Part shown: one piece after another, positions 46,601-60,600 of the stretch
Position numbering within the stretch: position 1 is the stretch's first letter
How the letters are laid out: each line of letters starts with the position of its first letter
Origin: Tigriopus japonicus
Lineage: Eukaryota > Arthropoda > Copepoda > Harpacticoida > Harpacticidae
NCBI GenBank assembly: GCA_010645155.1
Contig: JAAGOF010000204.1
Coordinates: 488,095 to 552,094 of the forward strand
Reading direction: 5' to 3'
DNA: 64,000 bases
Program-made: the position numbers and the translations under genes
Notes under the pieces: model-generated
Seen by the model: only the letters and a program-made list of their open reading frames with translations
Databases searched by the model: none
Told to the model about the DNA's origin: nothing

Positions 46601-49600
46601 ATACTACTGTACTACATTGGCACCACCCACACACAACGGGATTCTGTGAAGACATGATAAATATTCTTCTGAAAGGTTCTCGAACAATTTCTGAGCATAA
46701 ACTTTTCAATTTTGAGAGTACCCACAACCCATCTGGTTATTCTGTCTTCTTTGTTTATTTCAATTCAATTACGAATATTTATTGGAGGCATCTTGAATCC
46801 TTTCGTGATGCAAGACGTTGAATGTACGAACGCAGTATGTCTTTGTGGAAGAGGGTGGCTAATGTGTTGCTGTTGTAACCTTGTTAGCCCACACACATTT
46901 GTAATCCACACCCACTGACATAAATATCAGAGTGGAAAGGATTCGTCGTCAAGGTTGAGTTGATTCGGCCAATAATTTGCCCCACTTATTCTGAAAGATC
47001 ATGTTTCGCCTTGATCTCTCGTCAAAAAGCTTTCTTATGACATCATCCACTTTGCAAGACAATCTTCGTTTTGAGAATGGTTGGGATGATGTTTGTGAAA
47101 ATGATGATGATAGCATGGTTAGGTAAGACAAATTTTAATGGTGTTTTGTGGGTGTGAGAAGTTCTTTAGGGGTTTACATTTCACATCCCTGGGTTTGACT
47201 TGGCGTTCCATTGAATGTTTTGTAGAAGACTGTCCGTCTAAGAAGAGTAATGCACACATTTTTGGCACGCTCAGGTACGCAACGGCCAAAATCGTCCCTG
47301 TAGACCATTGTACCAGTAATGGTTTACCAAACATTTCCCTTTCAACCATTTTGCACAACTTGAGCTTGACATTGGCCAACTGGAATTTTTGTCACGGCGG
47401 TTTCAATCCATGCACTAGGAAGTCTCGAGTAGGACGTGTCATCAATCATGACTCGGACAACGACTGGGTTTGCTCCAATCCTCATGAATGAACTTGTTGG
47501 AGAAACTCAAGCTGCTTGACAAAAGGGCCTTATATATTCGAGTCTCGGCCTTCCTGGTACCTGAACCCCGAGAAAGAGACCGACGAATAGTGATCAAGCA
47601 AGCCCAAATAGCTAACAGGTGTTTAGTCATTTTGACTTCTTTTCTTCATCTTGAAGGACCACTTAACCAGCAGGGAGATTCATTCCTTGGAAGAGGTTGG
47701 TTGATGGCGTGGTAGTCGCTTGGTTGGCTGGTTACTTGGTCGGTGAGGATGAGAGGAGGAGAACCGATCGTGGGCTGTTCGAGTCTTGCTATCTGTATGA
47801 GCGTACTTGCTAAGTCAGTTAGTTGCACGGGTGGCGTCTTTGCCCTTAGTTAGAAGTGGAACGTGCTTTGGAGATTAAACAACCCAAACCAAAGTCACGA
47901 CAATTCAGGGTAAAATCGATCTGGCATTGGGTTATATTTTTCGTGGAGCTATCGCCAAAGTGAACTTGAGCTCGAAAAATATCTATTTTGCCGTGAGAAA
48001 GTGCGTGTACTTTGTGAGGATAATGTTGCTATTTGTGAAGTTATGGGGGAAGTGAACTTGTCATAGCCGCATAATCGAAGGGTCCTTCTTCGAGTCTGTA
48101 TGTTACCGGCGGTATGGAGTAGGTATCTGCATTGAATATTTCATTGGTCTCGATCATGCTTCCATTCCCCTCGAACTTCTTTATAACCGACGTCATCTTT
48201 TTTTATTATGATTACTTTGCAGGGTTTGCAAGAGACACCGAGTGGGTTAACCAGCCATCGCAACCACCCCAATGGTAATAACCACGGAAGCATTATCAGC
48301 AGCTCAGGCATTAGCATGACACCTTCTCCCTTGTCGTCAAATTCTACTTTTGGGAGCAACGCGGCAATTCTATCATCCAAGGGTAGTAATAGCCACAACA
48401 ACCCTTCCTCACGGGAATCCTCGGCCACGCCCATTCACATGCGCAGAATGTCCACGCCTCGGGTGGAATCCCCGAGATTGGATTCATACCGTTACTCTCT
48501 GATCAATTTGGAAGAAACTTTAGACAATGATCTGGACGCCATCTTGGGTGAACTTTGTGCCCTGGAGAGCAACTTGAACCAGAATCCGGCGAGGAAAAGT
48601 GTCAACTCGTCGTTGGTTCCAAACCCTCATGACGATGATCGCGATGATCCCACCGATTTGCCTCCTCCTCCAGCTCCACTGCAGTTGGAGGAGCTGTTGG
48701 CCTCGGAACCTCAGTATATCACTGCCGAGAGTGTGCGACAAAACAAGTTATTGGCCAAACGAACAAACAGTCCGGATAATGACTCGGCGTTCTGCGAAAA
48801 TGCCTCGAGTGACTCGAGTAACACAAGTGATAATGCCCCCGCCAAAAGCTCGTCGTCCATTCTCGTCCAAAGTGCTATTGGAAACAACCCTAACCCTCTT
48901 TACTCTAGTCGTAAACCTTCAGTGGGTCAAGAAACGCAGCGGTCGTGTTTGTCCTCAGCCCACAACAACCGAGTTTCGGCGGCGATTCATCCGTCCATAA
49001 ACGAGCAGACGTGTCTTAATGCCGCAACTCAGGCCAAAGCCGAGAAGATCCGATTGGCATTGGAGAAGATCAAAGAGGCCTCCATTAAGAAGATCTTCAT
49101 CAAGGTCTTTGGCGAAGATGGCTCCACTAAGTCTTTACTCGTGGATGAACGCATGTCCGTTTCACAAGTATGTGGAATGTTGGCCGAGAAGAACTACGTG
49201 AAACGCGACACATCGTGGGCTTTGGTCGAACTTTTGCCTGACCTTCACATGGAACGAGCCTATGAGGATCACGAGTGCTTGGTGGAGAACCTGCTCATGT
49301 GGAAAGCGGATTCAAAAAACACCCTTTGGTTCATTAAACGCCCCGAGGTGTACGATTTATTCAATAGGTAAGGCGAAGAGCTGAGCAGAACAGAACAGCC
49401 AGCCATTGAACGGTTAGTTTCCTTGCCGTCTCGTCTTTTTTTGTGCTGTAATTTGTCCATTATGGGCTCACATGAAGACTGCACATTCGTCAGATCGTTC
49501 TAATGCCCGGTTGTCAACCTTCTTTAGACTGGAGACTCTGTATTCCTTTTAGGGTCATTTGTCAGTGGGGTTTCAGGGGTGTAATTTGCTCGTTGCTCTC

Positions 49601-52327
49601 AAATTGGAGCATTACTGACTATCCAAGCAGACATTACAAAGTAAAGGCAGGCAAACAGGCTGGTTTTACGTCCGTGTCCCGTATTGTGCAAACTGTCGAG
49701 GTCTTGATGGATTCTGTGCCCCATAGCAATTCACTTCGTTCTTTTCAAATATATCGTATTGAATAAGCTTTTGAATTTGATGTGTTCAGATTGAATGTAT
49801 GGCACTTAATTACGAATTAAAGCTCCCAACATTTCAAAGACGACAGACACAGGATATTTTTGGGACCTCTTCCGTCTAATTTGCCGCTTATTTGGACAAA
49901 ACTTTTTCCCCCTTGACGTTCATTCTTTTGAGGCAGGCATCTACTGTGCGTAGTAGGAACGTGGTACGGGCGCACATTGGTTAGTTGGTTGGTTGGTACT
50001 ACTCATCCAACTAATCTCAACTAGGGCCACAAATTTTGTGCGGTGGGAGTTTGTCCACTGGAGGACAACAGGAGACGTAGCCATTAATTATTACATAAGC
50101 ATTTCAGATGTCGTCTTGCCTGTCAGTTTCGGCAACTTTTTTGTTCCCTTTCCTTTTCTCCCCGGAACCTTCTTGATCTTAATACAGAGAGCGGAGCAGC
50201 AGCGTTGCCATTGAGCCGAAAGGGCCAAGTTGTAAAAACCCCTTCTTATTTCCGTCTATTTTCAGACCCGAGCTGTACCTTCTGGGCGACACGAGTTCAC
50301 AAATTGGCACCAAAATGGAGGAACGCGCCCGGTCGGAACTCATTGAGGAATACTTTTCCAGCACGGGTGTTGGTGCGCCAGAGGTGGAAGGATATCTTTG
50401 GCTCAAGGCGGAGGGGAAGAAAACCTGGAAAAAGTTCTACTTTGTCCTCCGAACTTCGGGTCTGTATTATGCGCCAAAGGGGAAGAAGACTTCGAAAGAC
50501 TTGGTGTGCTTGGCTCGCCTCGACATGAATCAGGTCTATTTCGGGGTTAAATGGCAGCCAAAGTTCAAGTCACCGTCCAAGCATTGTCTGGCCATCAAAC
50601 ATCCCCAGATTCAAGCCAAGAACCCCAAATACATCCGCTACTTGTGCGCCGATACTGAGATCGAGCTCAACAAATGGGTGACGGGGATCCGGTTGGCCAA
50701 ATACGGAAAGACCATCTACACCAACTACCGAGGCATTATTGAGGAAATGACCCATGAAGATTTGGACCGCTTGGCCTCGGCTCGAAATTCACTCAACACT
50801 TCAAGCTCGCCACCTGGTGACGATCTAGTTGACGAGGCCATAAAGAAAGGTCCCCGTTCGCATCTCAGCCATCTCTCGAGCCATCCATCCAGTTTGTTAT
50901 CTCATTCCTCAGATCCCCGGGGAGTTTTGTCGAGTCCACAGCAGCCGCCAGTCACCACAGTGATTGTTCACAGTAGTCATAATGGGGGTGTCCAATGTCG
51001 GTCCAGTCGATCGAGCTCAGCAAGTTTGAGCGACAGATCGGTTGGTTGTGGGAGTGTGGGAAATTGCGGTGTAGGAGGTGGTCCTGGTGAGCAAGGCTTC
51101 AGTTGCGATTCCCCTGAGGGTGGAACCATTAAGAAGAAGCCCATCGCCAAAAGTTCATTGCTCTCTTTCAAAGCCGAATCCGAAAGAGAAACTAATGGAG
51201 AAGGAATGACGACCACCGCTGCAGCTGCTCCCACACCAAAAGAAGTCAAGGAGGTTCGCTTCCAAGACCACTTCTCGGTGCTACCCTTGGACTCGTCGAC
51301 CCCTTATGCTACCATCAGGCGAGAGAAAACTCCTCAAAAGCAATTCAGACATGGCGAGACAGCCGTGTTCCAAAACATTGAAGACACTTTAGCCAATCAT
51401 AAACACATCTTGGAACAGAGTCACATACACCGAGGAGACTCGGGCGTTCTCAAACGACGATACTCCAACGAAAGCATTAATTCCATACCAGCGTCCACCA
51501 TGCTACACTCGGGAGTTATCATTTCGGATCGCCCAGAGGATCCCATAGACAACCAGCTAAGCCCCGGCCAATTAAGTCCACAACCCGAACGACCAGCTCC
51601 CATTTTGAAACCGCTTGTGAGTCGAAAACCAATCGTGGATAAAAGCATTTTAAAGAAGAAGCAAATTTCCCTGGATCAATCCCGGGAGAATTCCCTCGAG
51701 CGAAAACCGACTTATGAAGATACGCTAAAGAAATGTCAGTCCCTCACCCGAAACCATTCCTCACCAGGGTCCATGAATAGTGGTGGAGGGGGAGCTCACC
51801 AGAACCAGATTCCTGTCTCGAGGCAGAAATCGTGCCCAGAAACAGGATCTAGTACCCCTGCTAAACCCTCAACATCCTCTTCATCACCCTCCACCCCATC
51901 CACAGCTCCCTCATCGTCTTCGTCCCCTCCAGTTCCACCCAAACCGAGCTTGGCCTATCGCGCCATGGCCAGTGCGAAATTAGATAATTCCAAGAAAATA
52001 TCCCACCTTCCCCCCACCGGATTAGGGCACAATCGAGGTCTCGCAATGCGATCCCCAACGGTACTTCGGCAAAATTCCAATAATTCCAATGGGCATGGGG
52101 AACTGATCGGCGAGGCAAAGGAGAATCTGGAGGAGACACGGCCTTTTCCCAATCGACTTAGCTCAGGCGAGTACGACAATGTGAATCGAGTGTCACCTGG
52201 GCCTGAGAAGGCCCCCAAGAACCAGGGGCCCGCCATTCATGAGATATCTACCAAGTCGAAAAAATCGACCGCCCCGCCATTGCCAAAGCGAAATGAAGAG
52301 ACCCATCTCTCTTGGAACCGATCCTAA
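40644..52327 (+). CDS. pico: MIG-10/RIAM/lamellipodin family adaptor (pico orthologue)
   Basis: Four exons join in phase to 1203 residues: 40644-40768, 45407-45686, 48223-49367, 50266-52327. The family links Ras/Rap GTPases and phosphoinositides to Ena/VASP and actin at the leading edge. Near residue 124 lies NTWLGELDLLQR, the family's conserved N-terminal motif. The RA domain (about 405-510) starts AEKIRLALEKIKEASIKKIF and includes VDERMSVSQV and DHECLVENLL. It passes directly into the PH domain (about 555-668: VEGYLWLKAEGKKTWKKFYF, HPQIQAKNPKYIRYLC, WVTGIRLAKYGK). The C-terminal half is Ser/Pro-rich with SH3-type ligands (PPVPPKPSLAYR, TAPPLPKRN). The N-terminal exon (MSSTATGRKS...) was chosen by its good start context, consensus donor and matching phase; it continues as LDNQLEQL/ADELHRRRQG. 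An alternative start is the ATG at 45450. No FPPPP Ena/VASP site is seen; one LPPPP occurs near 48658. Confidence 0.9.
40769..45406 (+). other. Intron 1 of pico
   Basis: About 4.6 kb between donor GTGAGT and acceptor TTTTAG. AT-rich with small frames only; no other exon, repeat array or clear transposon end was seen. If exon 1 is wrong, this is simply the upstream region. Confidence 0.6.
45687..48222 (+). other. Intron 2 of pico
   Basis: About 2.5 kb between donor GTGCGT and acceptor TTTGCAG. It holds one hAT-like MITE (45946-46137). Frames of 117 and 86 codons near 47.1-47.5 kb, on opposite strands, resemble nothing known. Confidence 0.65.
45946..46137. mobile_element. hAT-like MITE, TAGTGATGGACCGAAA family, copy 4, in pico intron 2
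   Basis: It starts TAGGGATGAACCGAAAAG and ends GTTCCATCACTA. The flanking octamers GTTATGTG and GTTACATT agree at 5 of 8 positions, so the duplication is worn. At 192 bp it is the shortest copy and the most deleted. Confidence 0.7.
49368..50265 (+). other. Intron 3 of pico
   Basis: About 0.9 kb between donor GTAAGG and acceptor TTTTCAG. It splits the RA-PH linker in phase 2. A TTGG-rich patch lies at 49978-49998. Nothing else was seen. Confidence 0.75.
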
Positions 52328-55300
52328 TAAAAAAAAGGGGGCTACATAGAAGCAGCACGAAAATTAGCATGAAGATCTAATTGGACTCGTTTTTCTGAAA
52401 TATAAATTTCAATGGTCTTTTGAAAGTGTTTCATTGTGCCTTGCGAATCTTAGCGAAATAGGGAAACAAAGAGAAACTAGGAAAGAGGGGAAAAACTCTC
52501 CTCGAGTACATTAGCAAGTTTTACCCATTTTGCTCTTTCCTTTTTCACCCAAGTTTTATTGCCCAAGGGGCATCACCCATGCCCATGGGCCCTCATTTCA
52601 TCCACCCAGAGCCAAAGGCTGCAGCAGGAGCCCACCAACAACACTCTACATACTACATACATAGTGTACACACACCTAATAAACAGAGTCTGCACTCTAG
52701 CACTCTAGTGTACGTACACCCACGAGCCAAATTCGAGCGACCAAGTTGGAAAAGGATATTATGCACAGTACACTAGTTCACGACTAACACTTATACAGTC
52801 GTACATACGTTTCGCAACATAGCACTAAAGTAGGGAATCGCAGAGTAATGTTTAGTAGCTGTCTCGGTGTGTATGTTTTTTCTCACTCCTTCTTGGTGCA
52901 GAAAATGCCCCTCAGCTACCGGATTGAGGACTTAGACTGCCTTTCTAGATCCTACAAATGTATTCAACACTTTTTACGACTCTCGGAGACGGCCGGAAAG
53001 AGAGAGAGAGAGAAAGAAGAAGAAGAAGAGTGCTTTTTTATTTCGCTTTTACTCGTGGAAAGCAGTTCGCTTTTAGAGTTTCACTCAAGTGGACTCAGGT
53101 GGTGTCTTTCAATGATTCAATCTAGCTCAACTTGGATACCACTCAGATGGCTTCTTCTTTCTCATCGTCGTCGTCGTCGTTGAGTAGTAGTACCTACAAT
53201 AGAACAATGAAGGGTAGACGCAAACAATTATGCGATTTCAATCGGGATTTATGTTTCTTGGCTTCAAGCTGTTGCTCTCGATTTGATTCGCAGCATCGTC
53301 CTCGTCGAGTTGGCAAGATGAGACGGAAAAATGGGTGAGATATGATCCGCCTCTCACGATTGAAGTCAGCCACATGGGTACCCAATACACTCCAGAACAC
53401 TTTGAGTGGACGAAAAGAAGGGGAATGGAGATAGGATCGCACCCTTGCAGGCAGAATTACACGGCTGGCTTCCTCGGATTTCAATTTTCAAATGATCTGA
53501 TTCCTCGCGATTCTATACATATTGAACGGTGGAACACTCACTCGAGCTCGATCAAATAGTTAGCTTTCAAACTGGTAGAGTTCTGTTACAATTAGAGCTC
53601 AAGAGCTACATCGTTAGGAGCTATGACCTCCTGCCAGATTCCATTGAAGTGGGGACTAACTTTTGACTCTGAAACCGCTGAGGAGTTATCCCAAGTTTTA
53701 TGAGAATTGTAATCCCGAAAGCGCTTTGCTCTTGTAGACCTCTACCCTCCATTTGAGACCATATACCGTACACATCGTCTCACATAAGACTTATAGACTC
53801 TCTTGTACGGTGTTGAATTCATTGAATAAGAAAGACCATTTGTCTTGGTTTCCTATCTTGACGATCAAATCAAATACACTCCTCATAAAATGGCGTGTTC
53901 GCTACTCACCCTTTCAATAGCGAAACCGAAGAAGACGGGGTAGTGAATCATAAGCAAATAGAACGAGAGCCAAGAAAAAAAGCCTGGCAGATAGAGCAAT
54001 CTCATTTCTTTATCTCTATACAGAGTGGAGTGTATGCGAGTGGCATAAATAATATCGAATAATGCTCCTTTGCTCACAGAGAAGTACGAGTACAAGTACA
54101 TGTACACATTTGGTGCTTAGTTAAGAGGTGTTCCCAGTAAGTACTTGTGCTCATAGAGATGGATAGATAGCCTTCCAAAGGGAACCAAAAGAAGATCTCA
54201 AAGAGAGAAATAAAAATCAGGGTAAAACACACTGACATGCCACTCAGGGGGTCCCGACCAGCCACTGACTAGATCGAAAATCTGGAACCGGAATTAGTTG
54301 AAAATTACAAAAAAAAAACATGCTTCCTACCTTATTGACGGGGCTAGGTGTTTATTTTTAGATTTTCGATTAAGAATTAGCACTACTTAGCTGTTTGTCA
54401 ATGAATTCGATGGAGAAAAGGGCCAGCCGTTGGTCGGGAAGTGATGTTGAAGGCTTGCCTCTTGACTTAAAGGGAATAAGGTTTACATCATCTTGCCGTT
54501 GGTTTGGTTCTCTCACGAATCCGACGAGAGGGGTACCAGAAGTCGACTAAGTGCATGGGAATATCTGGGAAGGCTCTTTTGATCACATTTTAAAAAGTTA
54601 AGAAGACATGTCTTTGAAAAGGAGTTTTTAGGAGGCTCAGCTGGGGGAGTTGTTGAGGAGGAGAGACTTGGCCATTCAGGAAGGAACAAGAACAAGACGA
54701 AGAAAACGACGAAAGGAAAAGTTTCCTTTGGGTCTTGAACTCATTGGGATCGATGTGGTGGAACTAGACGAAGAAGCAAGCCAGCTTCCACAGTTCGAAA
54801 TCGTGAGAGGAAAGCAAATCATCACTGACATCATGCACGATGGCTCTTTGCGAAGCCGGAGACGACGAAAAAACTTTGAAAGTCCTCAGGGAAACACGGG
54901 CTAAAGCCGCTTTCGGGAACGAACCATGAAGCCAGCCGTCCAAGGCATACTCGCACACGGACAAATGAGTTTTGGCACTAGTGACCAATCTGTAATGAAT
55001 CATTCGCTAACACCTCACTCAACCGGCACCCACAGAGTAATATGCCCAGTGAAGCGAAATCACATCGCCAACTTATGATGGACCAGCTTGGACCTAAAAT
55101 ACCGCCAAGTTTTCCCTCGTTTTGATCTCACGCACAGATGTTGTCTTGTGGGACTCAAAATGGGAAACTTGATTAAAGAATGAAAGGTGCGGATTCTCCG
55201 TTTTCCCCGAGGATATCCAATGGTTTGTCCACGACTCAAAAATGTCTAGTACTACATAGTGCTTCTCCGAGAAATAAATGATGATCCTTTGGGAGCGTGC

Positions 55301-57630
55301 CCATGAGATTTGGCAACGACGCCGGATCCAATCCTAAATTACGGAAATAATCCGGTTCTTTTGACATGTGAGTAATGTGCGAGCAATCATTTCAAGGGTC
55401 TCCATCCAACACGATCCTCATCATCAACTTTTTCTCGTCTCACTTACACCGTGGACCCTTGCGAAATTCTAGAAACCAGATTCAAAAGGATCTCGGTCTG
55501 GCCATCCACCCAAGGATCGGAGATGGGGTGGTCTCAGTTGACCAGCCCAAAAATGGTCTGAGTCAGATGAGACGAGGCCTTCTTCATTGAGCCCTTCCAA
55601 AACTGGCGAAGAAGTGGAAAGAAAGAAGGAAGAAAAATAAGAGGCTGGCTGCTGTCGATGACTTCAAGTCGTAATTCCGGGCTTTGGCAGGACACTGCCA
55701 AGTGCCTAATTCCCTTCCACAGGGGCTGTCAGCTTTCCCAGACTGACCTCGACAATGTCGATATGTTCTCAAATTAGAGCCCATAACATGGACTGCTCTT
55801 GAAACATGGGGCCAGATTTGTAAACATTGGGCCAATCGATCAATCAAGCAAGCTCTACTGAGCAAACACTCTGTTAAAAAGATAAGTGTTTCTGACACAT
55901 TTGCATAATTGCCATTGGACAAGTTCGCATATGGTATAGAGAGTCTCGATGTACCGATGAGGGGTGGAAAGTGGCTCTTGAGGGAGACAATGACATCTCA
56001 AGTGCAACCACTATATTATTATAATCACCCTCGCCCATCACAAACCATCCATCTATCCATCTGCCGCACTGAGATTCCAACCACCAAAGAGCCTTGTACT
56101 GTCCATCAGCAAGCGAGACAGTGGGAAGCAACAATGTTTTCAAGACCATGACGAATATGCTGCCAAAATTACCCCTGACATCCCTTGCGTGCCTGCGTGC
56201 GTGCGTACGTGTATGCACGCATGGAGAAGTTGTGGGTTCCCCATTCGCGTTGGCTCCAACATCTCTTCCTCCTCTCTCTCTCTACTATCCTCGTGCATGG
56301 TGGTTGTATGGTTGTGTGGTTCGCTCTTTGGGAAGCCAAGGAAAATTCTGACGATAGAGTGCTTCCACTATCCGCCATCCTCCATCTCTCATTCTCACTC
56401 CGGTTTGGTGCGCACTTCTTGAGCTCGGAAACTACATGCAATAAGGAGCTCTTTCGTTCTCCTACTCTCTTTTTTATGTTGCAATTTTCCCCTGGTAGCT
56501 ACTGCCAAATTCGGACCATGACATGAGCCTTGTGTGTGTCTCTATGAGCCTAAAGAGTGCCGACCGACGGACGGACAACTCTCTGTCGGAGGCCGAGTTC
56601 TCGGTTGCCGCTCGTCGGTTACTCCATGCATCGATGTACCTCTCTCTGTATGTAGTGTCTCTCTCTCTCTCTTTCTCTATCCCTTAGGTTGTTCCATGTG
56701 CTTCCGACTGCCATTGCCAAATACAGAGGAGCACTTCTCCGTCCGTGATCTCAAACCCAAAGAGGAGAAGCAGGAACATCTACAACCCCACCAGGATTGC
56801 GACAACCGAGTGGGTCACAGTTGTGCACAGACAGAGAAGGGGAACATTATCAAGATATTGAGCGCACGCCAGGAGGCTTTTCACGACATTCCCGGCCAGC
56901 CGCGGAGGCTCCAAATCTCAAGTCATGGTTGACAGACGCATTGTCGAACTAGTAGGACTTGTACATTGAAGTGAAGCACTTCCACATTTACACAGGATCG
57001 TAGAGTCATACTTGGTTCCGAGACATCGCCTCGTAGGTCTCCTAAGGTGGATAGTTGGTTTCCAAATTTGGACGCAGCCTGTGTTGACTATTCAAAACCA
57101 TTGGACTTGAGTGGATGTGTACATGTAGTAACTGAGGAAGAGTGTTAGAATTGGCACCAGAGGTGCTTTGGGCCTGAGATCAAGGGGCTCATTTGGCCTC
57201 CCTGATTTTTGGTCTGTCTCCGAAGATCTTAGTCGTTGTGAAGAACCTGGAGTGGGTAAAAGGTTTAATAAACGATGTTGGGCGTGAGTGTGTGATGACT
57301 GGTGACTCGTCGCGTCCATTGCCTGTGCTCAAAATTGATGCCACAAGGAGGTTGACTGGCTGGTTGGTTGGTTGATTGCTTGGCTTGCTCAGTTCAGGCT
57401 CAGTTCAGGTTCGGCTTGACCATGAGTAGTAATTAATGGAAACTAACTGCAAACACTTTCTTCATGTGCTGTTCGTCAATGGTTGTTCAAGTAGAACCAC
57501 AGATGCATCTTTGGGTGACTCAAAGTGGAATTGCTCTCATTAAATGTGTCGTTGGTGGTGACCTGTCAGAATGTTTCTTTTTTTATCGTGCCTTGACATC
57601 TAAGCGAGTCGAGAAAGAGGAGAAGCAAGA
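52328..57630. other. Downstream of pico: 3' UTR and intergenic stretch
   Basis: An AATAAA at about 52678 is a candidate pico polyadenylation signal. The rest has simple-sequence patches: TCG/AGT triplets near 53165-53192, and CT-rich runs near 56270 and 56655-56690. Its frames are Ser/Arg/Lys-rich and show no recognisable protein. Confidence 0.5.
56655..56690 (+). repeat. (CT)n microsatellite
   Basis: A run of CT dinucleotides interrupted by TTTC. Similar runs lie at about 56272-56284 and 60558-60595. Confidence 0.8.
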
Positions 57631-60600
57631 ATGCTTCATGAGTTTGACTTAGAAGCAATGTCAAATACTCCAACGACAGCGACAGCAACAACAACGCCAA
57701 CTACGATAACTACAACCACAATGCGTGCTCGCCGAAGACGGAGTCACCATTTCCATCATCATCATCATCATCATCCTTTCTCGCACAACTTTTTCTACTA
57801 TCAACTCGTTTTCTTATGTGTTCAATTCCTACTGGCCCTTGGACGAGCAGGTAAGAAAAATGAGCAAAAAGCGTCATTCGTTTTCAGCTATCGGCCTGTC
57901 TATCTATCTGATCGCATATATAGGAGAAGCCTCGGCAAGAAATGCAATGGAATGTAGACCAAAAAAAAGTTTCATGTGCTTCATCGTGTATGAATATAAC
58001 GAATTCAACCGATTTATTAGACTACTTGGCCAATCCGACAGGATCAATAATATCTGGTTGGTCTTGCGGTCAGGTGTGGAGAAAAAGCTAAGCGATGAAA
58101 CAATGATGGCCAATTTTCCCACCTCAAGTGCGCCCTTCTTCATCATACTTTAGCAGTCAGGCAATCGATCCTTCAAGTGTGGTACAACTCACAGTACAGA
58201 GTACAGCCAGAAGTGTCGTTACCAAGGATCATTAAGATCGTCTGAGTTTGATGAAAAATGGGCTTAAAGCACACCATCCAAAGTCCTCCCAAACATGGGA
58301 GTCCACGCAGTCGTTGTTTTCCTGATCGCTCTTCTTTCACCATGACGTGAACGATCGAATGCAATAATCCCATATATTTTAGACGTGCAAGATCTCCCCC
58401 CCCTTCTCTTTGCTATTCCATCGTCGATACGATAGGGCACTAGTAGAACACTTACTTAGCCCCCCGATACAATCCACTGATGGTCCTGGAATGTCCTAAA
58501 TCCAAGCTGTGATGGTGAAGGTCCATCTTAATACTGAACCCTCTGGCTCCCGATGGGGGTGACTTGAATGAAAGTGGGCAAAATATCCCTCTTCTCTTCA
58601 TCATTAAGTATTCGTCTCCACTTTTCTAGACGACAACGAATATTTGTTGGACAAAAAGAGTGGATCTCACACGCAAACTTTAGTTTAGTCCATCAACCTT
58701 GAGTGAAGGGTCCAAATTGGAATGGGTGCATTATTTAATCTTGTCGTGGTCATCACGTGGGGTGAACCTGACATGCAAGACAATCGAGGAAGACAATTTT
58801 CGGTCTCGTAATTGGGACAGTGCTATCAATGTGACTCATTATTCTGCCTCATTTGAAAGAGCAAAAAAGAAAGAAACGAAGAGTCAAAGAAAGCGAAAGC
58901 CATAAAAGTGTCAAGCCCTAACCTAAATCTTGGCGTTGTTGCGGTCTTTCACCCAAGTCGAGTGCTGCAACTATTATTAGCGACTGTCCATTGACAGGTA
59001 TCTGGGGTTTTTCATTAGCCATCGCCACCACCCTTCCTTCTGCACGTCTCTTTGGCTTACTCACTCGTGTTTGTCCACTCGTTCTTGCGTTTGTTCCATC
59101 CATCCATCGATCCTCGGACTGTGAGAAGGTAGGTAGGTACCTTGAGTACCAAGCAAGCAACAGGCTAATCCGGGATTAGCCATGTTTTCCAGCAGCCACC
59201 CCCGCAGTCAAAGTACTCGGTACAAGACTTGAGACTCTTTCTTTCTTTCCCCCCGTTCTTGTCCACCGAGAGTGACGCCCAAGGATCATTAGCGTTGTAA
59301 ATAGCTCATTGAGGGTGGTGACTGTTGAGACGATTTTCTCAGATCTTCCATTATGGACGCTGGTCAAACTGACATCTTACTCGGGTTGGCTGTCAACATT
59401 TGACCGACCAGGACAACATTTTCACAGGGGTCATCAATGAGTGAATGGCAGGTCTCCTCACTGTCATTCACCAACCAGATATTTCCCCCTTTCACCTTGT
59501 CCTTTCTCTCGTTTCGCTTGTTTTGTTCTTTTGGGTGCAAATCTGGGCTGTCGTGTTTGTTTCCACTGAGTTTCAACCAAATCTGCTTCGCTCTCGACCT
59601 TTGTGGGTGTCCCTCAAGCCACAAACAAGTCCAAAACGGACGGCAAGAAAAGCAAGGAGGGGAGGACGAGACGATGATCCCCCTTGAAATTTGAAGAAGC
59701 CCTTTTGCAGCCTTTGTCATCCTTTGAACGACCGCACATTGAAGAATGGCTAGAGGGCACTAGAAATGGTCTTGGCCATTGGTTCCACACAACTGGAACG
59801 GCAAACATCTTGGGCAACAAACCACATCAGGCACTGAAGAAGATGGGGTCTTTTATACCTCCTTTTTACCCTCTGTCCCACTCTTTCTCTTTCTTTTTCG
59901 ACTTTTCTCAGTTCTCAAACCGTGTGGGACTAAGAGAGTGAGTAAGGGAACCAACGAAAGGGATCCATATTTGTGGCTATAAGCTGATGTGGGAGAGGGC
60001 TTCTTTTTTCACTTCTAAAAGGACCGCCATCAATCCACCCACCCATCCACTTGTGAAGTGCAGCGCGTAGCAGTCGTGGGACTGAATGCTCGTGCAAACA
60101 AACAAAACACAACCCATGAACCCTGGGCTTCTGAATGTATTGAGTTCTGTACATCGTCAATGGGCAAGAAAGCGACGGGTTGAGGGGCAATGGGGAAGGA
60201 AGAAGGCAAGCAAGCAAGCAAAAAAGAAAGATGAAGCAAGTTGAGGCCGAATCCTGGTCCGTGAAGAAGCCGCTCCTCGATCTTCTTGACGATGACAAGT
60301 TTGCGAACGAGACTTGAATACAAAAGTACCCGAAACTCTGGAATGAGATGGAGAAACAGAAGAGACTTAGTTAGATGATGGAGGAGTTTGTATGGCAAAC
60401 GGACAAGGGAGTTCAAAAGACCACTTCGTCGAGGCTCAACGGTCTGCTGTCTGTCTTGGTATTGTGTGGAGCATGTACTGCCTTATATGTATGCTCAATG
60501 AGCCACGCTCTCCCTGGAAGCATTAAACGGTATCCTCCAAACAACCTTAGGCCAGGATCTCTCTCTTTCTCCCTCTCTCTCTCTCTTTCTCTTTGATACC

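Noticed and set aside
47119..47491. 117- and 86-codon frames on opposite strands within pico intron 2
   Set aside because: No similarity to known proteins and no splice support; probably chance.
53560..53770. Possible third copy of the intronic foldback MITE (shared TAACTTTTGACTCTGA)
   Set aside because: Only one 16-base match and vague similarity around it; no paired arm.
54650..54904. 84-codon Arg/Lys-rich frame with an acidic middle
   Set aside because: Low-complexity composition, no recognisable domain, no matching splice partner.
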